Under the pieces are notes generated by a model. That model did no database searches. It was not told the DNA's origin and worked only from the letters and a program-made list of their open reading frames with translations. Made by a program: the position numbers and the translations under genes. From an uncultured Porphyromonadaceae bacterium (GTDB taxonomy: Bacteria; Bacteroidota; Bacteroidia; Bacteroidales; Muribaculaceae), in assembly GCA_947567425.1 (NCBI GenBank), contig CANOLV010000005.1, forward strand, positions 1-64,000: a stretch of DNA of 64,000 nt. The letters run 5' to 3'. How positions within the stretch are numbered: the stretch's first letter is position 1; each line of letters begins with the position of its first letter. Below are positions 51,975 through 60,624 of the stretch, in pieces.

Positions 51975-52715
51975 ATGGAGGTGGAAGTGCTTTGGCTTGA
52001 CTCGGTCAAGTCGACCAACAGCTATATGGCGGAGATTGCCGCCGATGCTCCTCACGGCCTGGTTGTGGCCGCCCGCGAGCAGACTGCCGGACGTGGACAG
52101 CGTGGCAATTCGTGGGAAGCAGAGCCAGGCAAGAATCTCACGTTCTCGCTGCTGATCAGACCGGACGGGGTGGATGCCGCCGATCAGTTCTGTATCTCGG
52201 AAGCGGTGGCGCTCGGAGTGGTCGATGCTATAAAAGCGGTATTGCCACCCGACGAGGGCCGGATGGTGGCGATAAAGTGGCCCAATGATATATATTGGAA
52301 TAACAGGAAGATATGCGGCATACTTATCGAGAACAGCCTGATGGGGCGCTCGATCAATCACAGTATTGCCGGCATAGGGATAAACGTGAACCAGGCCGTA
52401 TTTGTCAGCGATGCGCCCAATCCTGTATCGATATTGCAGATATCGGGCCGTGTGACGAATCTGGAGTCATTCCTTGAGCTGGTGGGGAAGAGCATCCTTG
52501 AGCGTCTTTCCATGTCACGTGAAGAGCTGCATCGTGAGTATATGCCGTCACTTTGGGGGCGCGATGGACTGACTTACCGCGACACGGCTACGGGCGAGGT
52601 GTTCCGGGCCTCGATCGACGGTGTCGCGCCGTCGGGCCACATCACGCTCAGGCTGTCTGACGGATCGCCGCAGACGCGTGTATATGCATTTAAGGAGGTG
52701 GCGGTAGTTCTCTAA
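51975..52715 (+). CDS. birA: Biotin--[acetyl-CoA-carboxylase] ligase
   Basis: A 246-residue ligase that activates biotin with ATP and transfers it to the biotin carboxyl carrier protein. Motifs are LDSVKSTNSYMAEIA, REQTAGRGQRGNSWEAEPGK (the biotinyl-5'-AMP loop GRGQRG), FSLLIRP, IKWPNDIYWNNRKICGILIE, and GIGINVNQ. The N-terminal DNA-binding domain of the E. coli repressor form is absent, so it is a pure ligase. A GTG two codons upstream (51969) is another possible start. Its stop codon overlaps that of the convergent gene at 52712-53380. Confidence 0.94.
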   Translation: MEVEVLWLDSVKSTNSYMAEIAADAPHGLVVAAREQTAGRGQRGNSWEAEPGKNLTFSLLIRPDGVDAADQFCISEAVALGVVDAIKAVLPPDEGRMVAIKWPNDIYWNNRKICGILIENSLMGRSINHSIAGIGINVNQAVFVSDAPNPVSILQISGRVTNLESFLELVGKSILERLSMSREELHREYMPSLWGRDGLTYRDTATGEVFRASIDGVAPSGHITLRLSDGSPQTRVYAFKEVAVVL

Positions 52716-53380
52716 AAGTAGCGGTACACCTCTTCAAGCACACTTTCCCGTGACATCTCCTGGGGGCTTGTTCCGCTGACTCCTTGCGGTATGTCGGCAT
52801 CAAGCTTTTTGAACAGTTCTGTCCAGTAGGCGGGAATGTTTCCGTCGGCGTCATAGAAATTCATCGGCGACTCATGGAACAAGTGGGTTCCGTCAGTGTC
52901 GATGAAGCTTTCATATACCAATTCAGAGCAATACATTTTACCGTTGTCGGGCAGGAAGTTCCAGTCATATTCCTGTCCGATATATTTTCGTGCTCTCGTG
53001 GCTGCCTGTTGCGTGGGAAATTCGCGGTTGACGCGTTTTATGACCACGCCGGGCTTCCCTCCGACGGTAGCCGATTCTGTCAGATATGTTTCTAATGGAG
53101 TGATCTTTACGCCACCTTTAGGCACGGCTTCGAGTACACATGGTTTTCCGCTGTCGATAACCACGATGCCCACGTGTGAGAATTTTAAGGAGTCGCGTTG
53201 TGCCGACACGTCGGTTATGGCCTTTACAAAGTCGGAGGATTCCGACACTTGGAATGCAATGTCGCCGTCGCGCGGTTCGTAGCCGTCGTTTGTTCCCGAC
53301 GATACCGCGCAGCCTCCGATAGCCGCTATAGTGGCCGATATGGCCATTAATTTAAATGATTGGTTTATTATTTCTGTCAT
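52712..53380 (-). CDS. YiiX/YebB-like papain-fold hydrolase, lipoprotein
   Basis: A 222-residue lipoprotein (IGGC, Cys 24) of the permuted NlpC/P60 papain-like group. DGDIAFQ starts the domain, FSHVGIVV carries the catalytic His, and MYCSELVYESFI the catalytic Cys; YIGQEYDWNFLPDNGKMYCS is typical. Such enzymes act on amide or acyl bonds, possibly in peptidoglycan or lipids; the substrate is unknown. It converges on birA with overlapping stop codons and shows no terminator. Confidence 0.85.
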   Translation of the reverse strand: MTEIINQSFKLMAISATIAAIGGCAVSSGTNDGYEPRDGDIAFQVSESSDFVKAITDVSAQRDSLKFSHVGIVVIDSGKPCVLEAVPKGGVKITPLETYLTESATVGGKPGVVIKRVNREFPTQQAATRARKYIGQEYDWNFLPDNGKMYCSELVYESFIDTDGTHLFHESPMNFYDADGNIPAYWTELFKKLDADIPQGVSGTSPQEMSRESVLEEVYRYF

Positions 53381-53418
53381 TATTATTTAAGTGGGATTGA
53401 TTGCTGAAAGTAGTAGTG

Positions 53419-54207
53419 CTATGCTTCCGACAGTTCCACCTCCTCGTTGACGGCTTCCTGTTCGTCGGATGCCTTTCGCGATACGCCTACCGGAATCTTG
53501 ACCCACAGTGATCCCGGAATCAGTCGCCAGAAGAATACGGCCACGGCCCATTTGCGGTCGATGACGGCTATGCGTGTCCTCTTTTTAAGGGCCTTTATGA
53601 TAAGCTCGGCCGCGTGCTGGAGCTCCATTGTCATGGGGTAGTCGCGGTCCGGGTCGAGAAGCGGTGTGCGTATCCATCCGGGGCGGATGTCGGTAAACGC
53701 TATTTTTACGGCTTCTTTGCGCGATAGTTGCTCAAGAGCCTGCAGGTATGTCTGCTGGAATTTCTTGCTTGCGGAGTAGCTTGCAAGTTCTCCGATGCCT
53801 TTTGTTCCCGCTACTGACGACACTATGGCCAGATGTCCTTTGCCACGGGCGCGGAAAAAGTGGTAGGCTGTGTCCACCATGCGTGTGAATCCGACCACGT
53901 TGGTCTGTACCGTGGCGAGCTCTTCTTTCATGTCTATCTGAGGGTTCTCATAGCCTACGCCGGAGACGTGGAAGTATGTGTCCATCCCTCCCAGCTTGCC
54001 TATGAGTTCAAGCAGGCGTCTGGGTGCGTCGTCGCGGTTTACATCGATCTGCGACCATTCTACCTGCGACGGGAACATCTGCTTCAGTTTTTTCATAGGC
54101 TCCTCTTTTCGTCCGGCTACTCCGACACGCCAACCTGACGCCGCGAGCAGTTCGGCCACACGGAGTCCTATGCCTGAACTTCCCCCCATAATAACGATAC
54201 GTTTCAT
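53419..54207 (-). CDS. Short-chain dehydrogenase/reductase
   Basis: A 262-residue SDR with the NAD(P)-binding motif IMGGSSGIGLRVAELLA (residues 5-21), the strand motif HVSGVGYEN, catalytic Ser in IVSSVAGTKGIG, and YSASKKFQQTYLQ with the Tyr-x3-Lys pair. The RKEEP after the second strand (Arg) suggests NADPH preference. A C-terminal hydrophobic segment with basic flanks may bind the membrane, as in lipid- or steroid-modifying SDRs. Substrate unknown. It lies 38 bp upstream of the YiiX-like gene and 101 bp downstream of tonB. Confidence 0.9.
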   Translation of the reverse strand: MKRIVIMGGSSGIGLRVAELLAASGWRVGVAGRKEEPMKKLKQMFPSQVEWSQIDVNRDDAPRRLLELIGKLGGMDTYFHVSGVGYENPQIDMKEELATVQTNVVGFTRMVDTAYHFFRARGKGHLAIVSSVAGTKGIGELASYSASKKFQQTYLQALEQLSRKEAVKIAFTDIRPGWIRTPLLDPDRDYPMTMELQHAAELIIKALKKRTRIAVIDRKWAVAVFFWRLIPGSLWVKIPVGVSRKASDEQEAVNEEVELSEA

Positions 54208-54308
54208 AATTGAGTCGTTTTTTTAGTGAATTGAGTTTTTATCTGTATCAGTCTACAGAGGGTAAACGTAAAAGTGGCGGTAAATGTTGATGGGTAGGCC
54301 GATGGCGC

Positions 54309-55112
54309 TTATTTGAATGTCCATGTGATGGTGCCTATCTGTTCGGCCGGCGCGTCGAGGTCTACGGAGAATCTTGACTTGCGTGCGGCTTCGATGCAGC
54401 TCCTTCTGACATTCTGCTGGGCGGCGGCGGCTCCTGTTCCGCCGGCGTATGTGGCTTCGGTCACGTGTCCCTGGCGGTTGACTTTTACCCGTATGGTTAT
54501 AGTGCCGTCAAATGTGCTGTTGGGGTAGCCCCAGCTCTCCGGAGTGCGGCCTTTAAGGCTGTAGCCGGGAGTACCGGATATGACTCCTGTATCGGAATTG
54601 CCGGTGGTGCTGCCCGGTTTGCCTTTGGCCTGCGATGAGCTTTTATTGAACCTGTTTTTGATGTTGCTGTTGATCTTCTTCCGTTGGGCTGCCTGTTCCT
54701 TCTCCCGCTTTATGCGTTCCTGTTCGGCAAGCTCCTCCTTGGTCGGTCCGGTCTTCTCCAGTTGCGGTTTCGCTTCCTCTTTGGCCGGCGATTCTTTCTC
54801 AAGGATTATCTTTGAGGGATCCTCCATTACAGCCTCTCCCTGATTGTCCATGTCTGCTCCGTCATGTGTAGCTTCGTCGGCCGGCGATTGGGGCAGTACT
54901 TCCGCTTCGGCTGTTTCGGAGGGTGTCGGAAGGTCGCCCATTTTGACGAATTCACCTCCGAACACGATCTCGCTTGAATCTACCGGAGGCCACTCCCGTT
55001 CCTGCGACAAGTCGACGGCAAACCGCCCGAACATAAGTCCGAGGAGCAGAAGCACGAGGATGATCGACGTTGCCGCCGCGGCGGTAAGTTTATCTTTGTC
55101 TGGACGGTTCAT
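54309..55112 (-). CDS. tonB: TonB-like energy transducer
   Basis: A 267-residue protein: N-terminal membrane helix (ATSIILVLLLLGLMFGRFAVDL), a long Pro/Glu/Lys-rich periplasmic spacer (about 70-160, with EELAEQERIKREKEQAAQRK as a charged helix), a Gly/Ser-rich stretch, and a TonB C-terminal domain (about 185-267; GTITIRVKVNRQGHVTEATY; SRFSVDLDAPAEQIGTITW). It transmits proton-motive force from ExbB-ExbD to outer-membrane receptors. It follows exbD by 16 bp. Confidence 0.88.
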   Translation of the reverse strand: MNRPDKDKLTAAAATSIILVLLLLGLMFGRFAVDLSQEREWPPVDSSEIVFGGEFVKMGDLPTPSETAEAEVLPQSPADEATHDGADMDNQGEAVMEDPSKIILEKESPAKEEAKPQLEKTGPTKEELAEQERIKREKEQAAQRKKINSNIKNRFNKSSSQAKGKPGSTTGNSDTGVISGTPGYSLKGRTPESWGYPNSTFDGTITIRVKVNRQGHVTEATYAGGTGAAAAQQNVRRSCIEAARKSRFSVDLDAPAEQIGTITWTFK

Positions 55113-55128
55113 ATTAAAGCTTGGAGTG

Positions 55129-55557
55129 TTATTGGCGCTTGCGTCCGTTGGCCGGACGTGTGGCCAGGACCATCTTCAGATTGTGTTTGGCACCGATGTC
55201 GAGCACTTCGACTATTTTCCCGTAGGTCACTTCTTCATCTGCATAGATGGCTATGAATCCCTCTCCGTCGTTTTCCTCCTGAGCGAGTTTTAGAAATGCC
55301 GGAAGTGCTTCAGTGGTGACCGGCTGGGGTTCGCCCTCGGCGAGCGATACGAAGAGTTGCGAATCTTTGTCGATATAGACTTTGGTGCCGGGTTTGAGTG
55401 CGGTCTGGACAGAACTCTGCGGCAGATTGACTTCCAGCGCCGTGGGAAACACGAATGTGGATGTTATCATAAAAAAGATCAGCAATAGGAAGATGACATC
55501 CGTCATGGACGCCATCGAGAACATTGCCATCATATCGTGCGGACGTTTGAGTGCCAT
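55129..55557 (-). CDS. exbD: ExbD/TolR-like biopolymer transport protein
   Basis: A 142-residue protein with one N-terminal helix: SMASMTDVIFLLLIFFMITS, which carries the conserved membrane Asp that binds protons, then a periplasmic domain with VFPTALEVNLPQS and IYADEEVTYGKIVEVLD. Length is typical of ExbD/TolR. It is the middle gene of the exbB-exbD-tonB set (12 bp after exbB, 16 bp before tonB). The neighbouring TonB argues for ExbD over TolR. Confidence 0.93.
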   Translation of the reverse strand: MALKRPHDMMAMFSMASMTDVIFLLLIFFMITSTFVFPTALEVNLPQSSVQTALKPGTKVYIDKDSQLFVSLAEGEPQPVTTEALPAFLKLAQEENDGEGFIAIYADEEVTYGKIVEVLDIGAKHNLKMVLATRPANGRKRQ

Positions 55558-55569
55558 AATCGCGCTGTT

Positions 55570-56292
55570 TTATTCTGCGGGTTCGTTAAGCAGGTCCATG
55601 AATTCCATGGTCTTGCCTTCAAGCAACTTCATCACGCCGTTGATACGGGCCACAAGGGCATTGTATGCAAACAGGGCCACGATGCCCACCGCCAGTCCGG
55701 CTACCGTGGTGACGAGGGCTTCATATATACCTCCGGCGAGAACGCCGATGTTGGCCGCCGATCCGGCGCTTGCGAGTGCGAAAAATGCCTCGACCATGCC
55801 GATTACGGTGCCAAGAAATCCGAGCATAGGTGCGCCCGCGGCCGTAGTGGCGAGCCATGGCAGTCCTTTGCCGAGATTGGCTATCTCGAGGTTGCCGGTG
55901 TTTTCGATGGCTACAAGCACGTCATTCATCGGTCGGCCTATGCGGCTGATGCCTTTGAGTATGAGGCGGGCATAGGGAGAGCCGTTTTTCTTGCAGAGAT
56001 TCTTGGCGCTGTCAAGTTCGCCTTCGAGGATGTAGTCCTTGATGCGCTTCATAAATGTGTCGTCCTCCTTTTCGGCTCGGCGTATGACCATGTAGCGCTC
56101 CACGAATATGTATATGCTGACGATCAGTAGCAGGGCCAGCGGTATCATGATCAGTCCGCCTTTGAGGCATAGGTCCCATACTGAGAGCTCGGCTATGCTT
56201 TGGGCAGTGTCGACTTCGCCTTCAAGCACGGCTACTGTATCGGTCAGCGCTTCAGGTAGGTCCTGAAGCAGAATGGTGTTTATTATTGACAT
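55570..56292 (-). CDS. exbB: ExbB/TolQ/MotA-family proton channel
   Basis: A 240-residue protein with three helices: about 45-67 (GGLIMIPLALLLIVSIYIFV), 138-160 and 180-205. Core motifs are LPWLATTAAGAPMLGFLGTVIGM and AGGIYEALVTTVAGLAVGIVALF, containing the Thr residues lining the proton path. With ExbD it powers TonB. It follows pdxJ by 52 bp and precedes exbD by 12 bp, so all three energising genes and pdxJ are likely on one transcript. Confidence 0.94.
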   Translation of the reverse strand: MSIINTILLQDLPEALTDTVAVLEGEVDTAQSIAELSVWDLCLKGGLIMIPLALLLIVSIYIFVERYMVIRRAEKEDDTFMKRIKDYILEGELDSAKNLCKKNGSPYARLILKGISRIGRPMNDVLVAIENTGNLEIANLGKGLPWLATTAAGAPMLGFLGTVIGMVEAFFALASAGSAANIGVLAGGIYEALVTTVAGLAVGIVALFAYNALVARINGVMKLLEGKTMEFMDLLNEPAE

Positions 56293-56344
56293 TTTTGTTT
56301 AATAGTGATATGTGTGATGATGGTTGTAGCTTGCTGTGCCGTGT

Positions 56345-57067
56345 CTACTTCACGTCCTGAAGGCAGTTCTTATACTGGCGGATAGCCTCTTTGAGTCCCA
56401 GATACAGTGCGTCGGAGATGATGGCATGTCCGATCGACACTTCGTTGAGATAGGGCAGGCGTTCGCGGAAGAAGCGCAGATTCTGCAGGTTGAGGTCATG
56501 GCCTGCGTTTACGCCGAGCCCGGCTTTGTGGGCGGCTATGCTCGCTTCTACAAACGGCGCGACGGCCTCTTCCGGATTGGTCGGGTACATGTCTGCGTAT
56601 GGCTTGGTGTACAGTTCTACGCGGTCGGCTCCGGTGGCGGCCGCCTCTTTGATATTGTCGATGTCAGTGCCGACGAATATTGATGTCCGTATGCCGGCTT
56701 CGCGGAAGCGGTCGACTATCTCGGTGAGGAATTCCTTGTTGGCCGTCACGTCCCATCCTGAGTCGGATGTGATGGCGTCGGGCGCATCGGGCACCAGGGT
56801 CACCTGTTCGGGCTTGATCATAAGCACGAGCTTTATGAACTCGGGCGACGGGTAGCCTTCGATGTTGAATTCTGTCTTCACCAGCGGGCGCAGCGCTATG
56901 GCGTCGGCGCGGCGTATATGCCGTTCGTCGGGTCGGGGATGAACGGTGATGCCGTCGGCGCCGAAGCTTTCACATGCCACGGCCACGTCCTCCACATTGG
57001 GGGTGTTTTCGCCACGTGCGTTGCGCAGAGTGGCTACTTTATTGATATTTACACTAAGATTTGTCAT
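56345..57067 (-). CDS. pdxJ: Pyridoxine 5'-phosphate synthase PdxJ
   Basis: Condenses 1-deoxyxylulose 5-phosphate with 3-amino-2-oxopropyl phosphate to pyridoxine 5'-phosphate. The 240-residue TIM-barrel enzyme starts [16 protein letters not shown], followed by [64 protein letters not shown] and [14 protein letters not shown], all typical. It precedes the exbB-exbD-tonB set and diverges from the CBS/nadK genes. Confidence 0.97.
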   Translation of the reverse strand: MTNLSVNINKVATLRNARGENTPNVEDVAVACESFGADGITVHPRPDERHIRRADAIALRPLVKTEFNIEGYPSPEFIKLVLMIKPEQVTLVPDAPDAITSDSGWDVTANKEFLTEIVDRFREAGIRTSIFVGTDIDNIKEAAATGADRVELYTKPYADMYPTNPEEAVAPFVEASIAAHKAGLGVNAGHDLNLQNLRFFRERLPYLNEVSIGHAIISDALYLGLKEAIRQYKNCLQDVK

Positions 57068-57170
57068 TTCTAAGTCAAATAATAGTAATCGTCTGTTGTT
57101 ATTATATAAAGGAGTGCCGAAATGTTTGGGAAAATTCCTAAATTTGTACTCCCTGCTATAATAGCAAATG

Positions 57171-57202
57171 CAAAATTAATCAGAAATACTAAAACTACGA
57201 AA
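57171..57202 (-). promoter_or_regulatory. Promoter of pdxJ
   Basis: Minus-strand TAATTTTG (57171-57178) is an exact -7 match, with TTTCG (57198-57202) about 20 bases upstream as a partial -33. The leader would be about 95 bases. On the plus strand TAAATTTG at 57139-57146 may serve the divergent CBS-protein gene. Confidence 0.5.
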
Positions 57203-57206
57203 GATT

Positions 57207-57872
57207 TTGACTGCAAAAGATGCCATATCACCCCAAATTGCTCCATTGAGGCTGTCGACGCCATATGCCGATGCCGTGGAATCATTGTCGAGTGTGCCGG
57301 GTCGCGCTCTTCCGGTGGTCGACCAGGAAGGCGTGTATTTAGGCATGTTCGGAGCTGACGGTTGTGCACGGTGCGCCGACGCTGTCAGCGTGGCCGACTG
57401 TGTGGAGGAGGCAGTGGCTGTCAGGGAGTCTTATCCTATGTCGATGCTTTTGGAGTCCATGGCCTCTGCGAGAAAGTCGGTCATACCGGTGGTTGACGAC
57501 TTTTCAGGGCGTTATGTCGGTGCCGTGGATGCCGTGTCGATGCTTGCTTGTGTGTCGCGGCTGTTTCCGCAGTTGCAGGAGTCGACGGAGCTTACCGTCA
57601 CCTGTGCTCCGGGCAACTACAGCGCGTCGGCCATAGCCCATGCCGTCGAGGATGCCGATGCCCATCTGCTTAATCTGAATGTGGTGGAGGGGACGGAGCC
57701 TCAGAGCCGTACCACGGTGACGCTTAGGGTCAATCATTCGCGCGGCGACTCCGTGGCGCGTTCGCTGTCGCGCTACGGCTATGAGACCGTGGAGATTGCC
57801 GGATCGCCGGGGATGCCCGACAGCGGCATTTCGGAGAGGATTAATGAATTGTTGCACTATCTTGAGGTCTGA
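57207..57872 (+). CDS. CBS-domain protein with C-terminal ACT-like region
   Basis: A protein of about 221 residues with two CBS motifs: the first about 10-60 (SSVPGRALPVVDQEGVYLGMFG), the second about 75-120 (SARKSVIPVVDDFSGRYVGAVD). The C-terminal 80 residues (LTVTCAPGNYSASAIAHAVE; TTVTLRVNHSRGDSVARSL) have a beta-alpha-beta pattern like ACT domains. Such proteins bind adenine nucleotides or other ligands and regulate a partner. The start is uncertain; the longest form uses TTG at 57207. The next gene, nadK, starts four bases after its stop, which suggests that the partner may be NAD kinase. Confidence 0.82.
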   Translation: MTAKDAISPQIAPLRLSTPYADAVESLSSVPGRALPVVDQEGVYLGMFGADGCARCADAVSVADCVEEAVAVRESYPMSMLLESMASARKSVIPVVDDFSGRYVGAVDAVSMLACVSRLFPQLQESTELTVTCAPGNYSASAIAHAVEDADAHLLNLNVVEGTEPQSRTTVTLRVNHSRGDSVARSLSRYGYETVEIAGSPGMPDSGISERINELLHYLEV

Positions 57873-57876
57873 GCCT

Positions 57877-58746
57877 ATGAGGATAGCGATATGTGGTAAT
57901 ACGTTCCAGAGCCGCCATTTGGCTTCAATAAGGGAGCTGATGCAGGAACTCTCCGGCCGGGGGGTGGATTTGTGCGTCGAGCGGAGTTTCTATGATTATC
58001 TTGCTGAGGCTTTGCGCGACGGGATGTTGTTCTGTACACCGGTCGCTGGCGATGATTTCGAGGCCGACATGGCATTCAGCATCGGTGGCGACGGTACATT
58101 TCTGCGCACTGCACAGTGGGTGGGTGAGAAGGAGATACCGATCATCGGCATCAACACCGGGCATCTCGGCTATCTCGCCGACATAAGCCTCGGCGACTGT
58201 GCGAGCTGGCTCGACGAAGTGCTGGCCGGTAATTACGAGGTGGAGAGCCGTACCATGATCATGGCGTCATGTCCGGAAACGGCGATAGGAATGTCTACGG
58301 TGGCGCTCAACGAGGTGGCGATACTGAAGCAGGACACCGCTTCTATGATCGACATGGACGTGAGGGTCGACGGAGCTACTTTGGCCAATTATCTTGGTGA
58401 CGGATTGATAGTATGCACGCCTACAGGTTCGACGGGCTATAATCTGTCGGTCGGAGGGCCGATAGTGGCGCCTTCGGCTCCGGTGTGGGTCATATCGCCT
58501 ATAGCGGCCCATTCGCTGACCATGCGCCCCCTCGTAGTGGGCGACGGCAGTGTCATAAGCGTCACTACACGTTCACGGGTTGCATCGTATCGGCTTAGTG
58601 TCGACGGCCGGTCGGTGTCGTTGCCGGTCGGTTCGACTGTCGTGCTCCGGCGTGCAGGATTTACGACGCGCGTGCTCAAACGTCCCGGACACCATTATAC
58701 TGACACCCTTCGGGAAAAACTCTTCTGGGGAGCCGACAATCGATAA
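57877..58746 (+). CDS. nadK: NAD kinase NadK
   Basis: Phosphorylates NAD to NADP. The 289-residue protein has GGDGTFLRTAQWVG (the GGDGT motif), GINTGHLGYLAD, VALNEVAIL (NE motif), and CTPTGSTGYNLSVGGPIV. I chose the ATG at 57877, which lies four bases after the upstream stop; the frame is open farther up but within the CBS gene. Its stop overlaps the start of the next gene (TAATG). Confidence 0.96.
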   Translation: MRIAICGNTFQSRHLASIRELMQELSGRGVDLCVERSFYDYLAEALRDGMLFCTPVAGDDFEADMAFSIGGDGTFLRTAQWVGEKEIPIIGINTGHLGYLADISLGDCASWLDEVLAGNYEVESRTMIMASCPETAIGMSTVALNEVAILKQDTASMIDMDVRVDGATLANYLGDGLIVCTPTGSTGYNLSVGGPIVAPSAPVWVISPIAAHSLTMRPLVVGDGSVISVTTRSRVASYRLSVDGRSVSLPVGSTVVLRRAGFTTRVLKRPGHHYTDTLREKLFWGADNR

Positions 58747-59468
58747 TGACGCGGACTTTGCCTACATCGTTTGTGTTTGTGCATGATAAGCTCGGACAGG
58801 TGCACGTCACCCGCCGGGCATCGTCGTCGCGCGTCTCCGGCAGATGGAAGGATGGACGGGCGCATTTCAATGTGCCGTCTTTTCTGGACTCGGCCGGTAT
58901 ACTTGATGCCATCGGTCAGTTGGCTCCGCGTATGCTCGCCACGCGGCCTTCGATTAAATTCCATGACGGTCAGATGATCGCGCTGGACGGACTCTCGTTC
59001 GGCATATCCACGCAGCGGGTCAGTCCGGATTCGATTATATGCACTTTGCGCGGTGATGCCGCATATCTTGAAGTGGGCTGCGGCATGGACTTTGACGACA
59101 GCGCCACCACTGAGGCCATAAGCCGGATGATGCGCCGTATGGCCGCGAAGTGCGCCGCCCGTATACTCATCCCACGCGCACAGACCCTTGCCTCGGCGCT
59201 TGGGCTTAAGGTCAGGTCATGGGACATAATGAACGGACACCACGTGCTCGGACGTTGCTCCTCCGACCGCCGCATACAGCTCAGCTATATGAACGTGTTT
59301 CTTCCCGTCCATCTGCGCGACTATATTGTCTACCACGAACTGGCTCATCTGACCGAGATGAACCATTCCGCGCGGTTCCACGCACTGTGCAATACCTATT
59401 GTTCCGGCCGCGAGGCCCGGTGGGTCAAGGAGTTGAAGTCATACTCCTGGCCATTGCTCCGGCGCTGA
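58746..59468 (+). CDS. YgjP-like zinc metallopeptidase-domain protein
   Basis: A 240-residue protein of the YgjP/WLM group. The C-terminal half contains YHELAHLTEMNHSARFHALC, an HExxH zinc motif with a third His downstream, and QLSYMNVFLPVHLRDYIVYHE. The N-terminal half is beta-rich (VHVTRRASSSRVSGRWKDGR). Proteolytic activity has not been shown for the family to my knowledge. It overlaps the nadK stop by one base. It converges on hisB with a 13-bp gap. Confidence 0.88.
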   Translation: MTRTLPTSFVFVHDKLGQVHVTRRASSSRVSGRWKDGRAHFNVPSFLDSAGILDAIGQLAPRMLATRPSIKFHDGQMIALDGLSFGISTQRVSPDSIICTLRGDAAYLEVGCGMDFDDSATTEAISRMMRRMAAKCAARILIPRAQTLASALGLKVRSWDIMNGHHVLGRCSSDRRIQLSYMNVFLPVHLRDYIVYHELAHLTEMNHSARFHALCNTYCSGREARWVKELKSYSWPLLRR

Positions 59469-59474
59469 CCTGCG

Positions 59475-59504
59475 CATCCTCTCAAAGTGAGCCTTTGGAG
59501 GATG
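59475..59504. other. Hairpin at the convergent YgjP/hisB junction
   Basis: CATCCTC (59475-59481) pairs with GAGGATG (59498-59504), and CAAAG/CTTTG extends the stem after one bulged T, leaving a five-base loop. It overlaps the last hisB codons and has no T-run on either strand. It may act as a weak two-way terminator. Confidence 0.35.
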
Positions 59505-60624
59505 GAAGTGTAAAGTGCATCGGGTCGCGGCGCACTGCCTGACGCAAGGCTCTGGCAAAGGCTTTGAATATCCCTTCGATCTTATGATGCTCATTTGTGC
59601 CCTCCGCGCGGATGAACAGATTGATTCTGGCGTTGTCGCTCAGCGATTTGAAGAAGTGCATGAACATCTCGGCGGGCATGTCGCCTATGAATTCGCGCTT
59701 GAATTCAGTATCCCATACGAGCCACGGACGTCCGCCGAAGTCGAGAGCCACAGTGCAGAGGCAGTCGTCCATCGGGAGCATGAATCCGTAGCGTTCGATG
59801 CCCATCTTGTTGCCAAGAGCTTTGTTCAGAGCTTCGCCGAGCGCTATGGCGGTGTCCTCGATGGTGTGGTGCTCGTCGACATACAGGTCGCCATCGGCGC
59901 GTATGGTGAGGTCTATGCCTGAGTGGCGTCCGATCTGGGTGAGCATGTGGTCGAAAAATCCTAATCCGGTGCTTATTTCGGTGATTCCTGTTCCGTCGAG
60001 GTCCACCTTGACCGTGATGTCGGTCTCCGACGTGGTGCGGTTCACTTCGGCTTTCCGTGGACCTCCCATCAGAGCCGGTGGAATATTGTCCCATGAGTCG
60101 GTCACCAGTTCTACGGTCTCGGTCAGCCCGTTGGCCTTTACGGCTTCTTTAAGCTCTTCGCATTCGGAAGTTATTATTATGGCTTTTGTGCCGAGGTTGC
60201 GGGCGAGCATGGCATCGGTAATGCGGTCGCCGATCACGTATGATCCTTCCAGGTCGTAGCCTCCCTCCATGTATTTTGTCAGCATTGCGGTGCCCGGTTT
60301 ACGGGTGGGTGCGTTATCCTCGGGAAATGTGCGGTCGATATGTATGTCGTCAAATGTCACGCCTTCGTTCTCGAATGTGCGCAGCATCTTTTCGTGGGGT
60401 GGCCAGAATGTCTCCTCCGGAAACGATTCGGTGCCTAAGCCGTCCTGGTTGGTGACCATGACGAGCTTGAACGGAAGGTGTCTGGCTATGAAGCGCATGG
60501 CGCACAGGGCACCGGGCATCAGTTCGAGTTTTTCAAACGAGTCTACCTGATAGTCTGTCGGGGGCTCTACTATGAGAGTGCCGTCACGGTCTATGAACAG
60601 CACTTTATTAAGGTCAGATTCCAT
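59482..60624 (-). CDS. hisB: Bifunctional HisB: histidinol-phosphatase / IGP dehydratase
   Basis: A 380-residue fusion. Residues 1-165 are the HAD-type histidinol-phosphatase: [11 protein letters not shown] (DxD nucleophile), [22 protein letters not shown] and YVIGDRITD. Residues 185-380 are the imidazoleglycerol-phosphate dehydratase: [40 protein letters not shown], and [20 protein letters not shown] with the metal-binding His. The Cys-rich zinc loop of the E. coli phosphatase domain is missing; the region reads [17 protein letters not shown]. It overlaps hisC by 11 bp and ends the his operon. Confidence 0.96.
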   Translation of the reverse strand: MESDLNKVLFIDRDGTLIVEPPTDYQVDSFEKLELMPGALCAMRFIARHLPFKLVMVTNQDGLGTESFPEETFWPPHEKMLRTFENEGVTFDDIHIDRTFPEDNAPTRKPGTAMLTKYMEGGYDLEGSYVIGDRITDAMLARNLGTKAIIITSECEELKEAVKANGLTETVELVTDSWDNIPPALMGGPRKAEVNRTTSETDITVKVDLDGTGITEISTGLGFFDHMLTQIGRHSGIDLTIRADGDLYVDEHHTIEDTAIALGEALNKALGNKMGIERYGFMLPMDDCLCTVALDFGGRPWLVWDTEFKREFIGDMPAEMFMHFFKSLSDNARINLFIRAEGTNEHHKIEGIFKAFARALRQAVRRDPMHFTLPSSKGSL

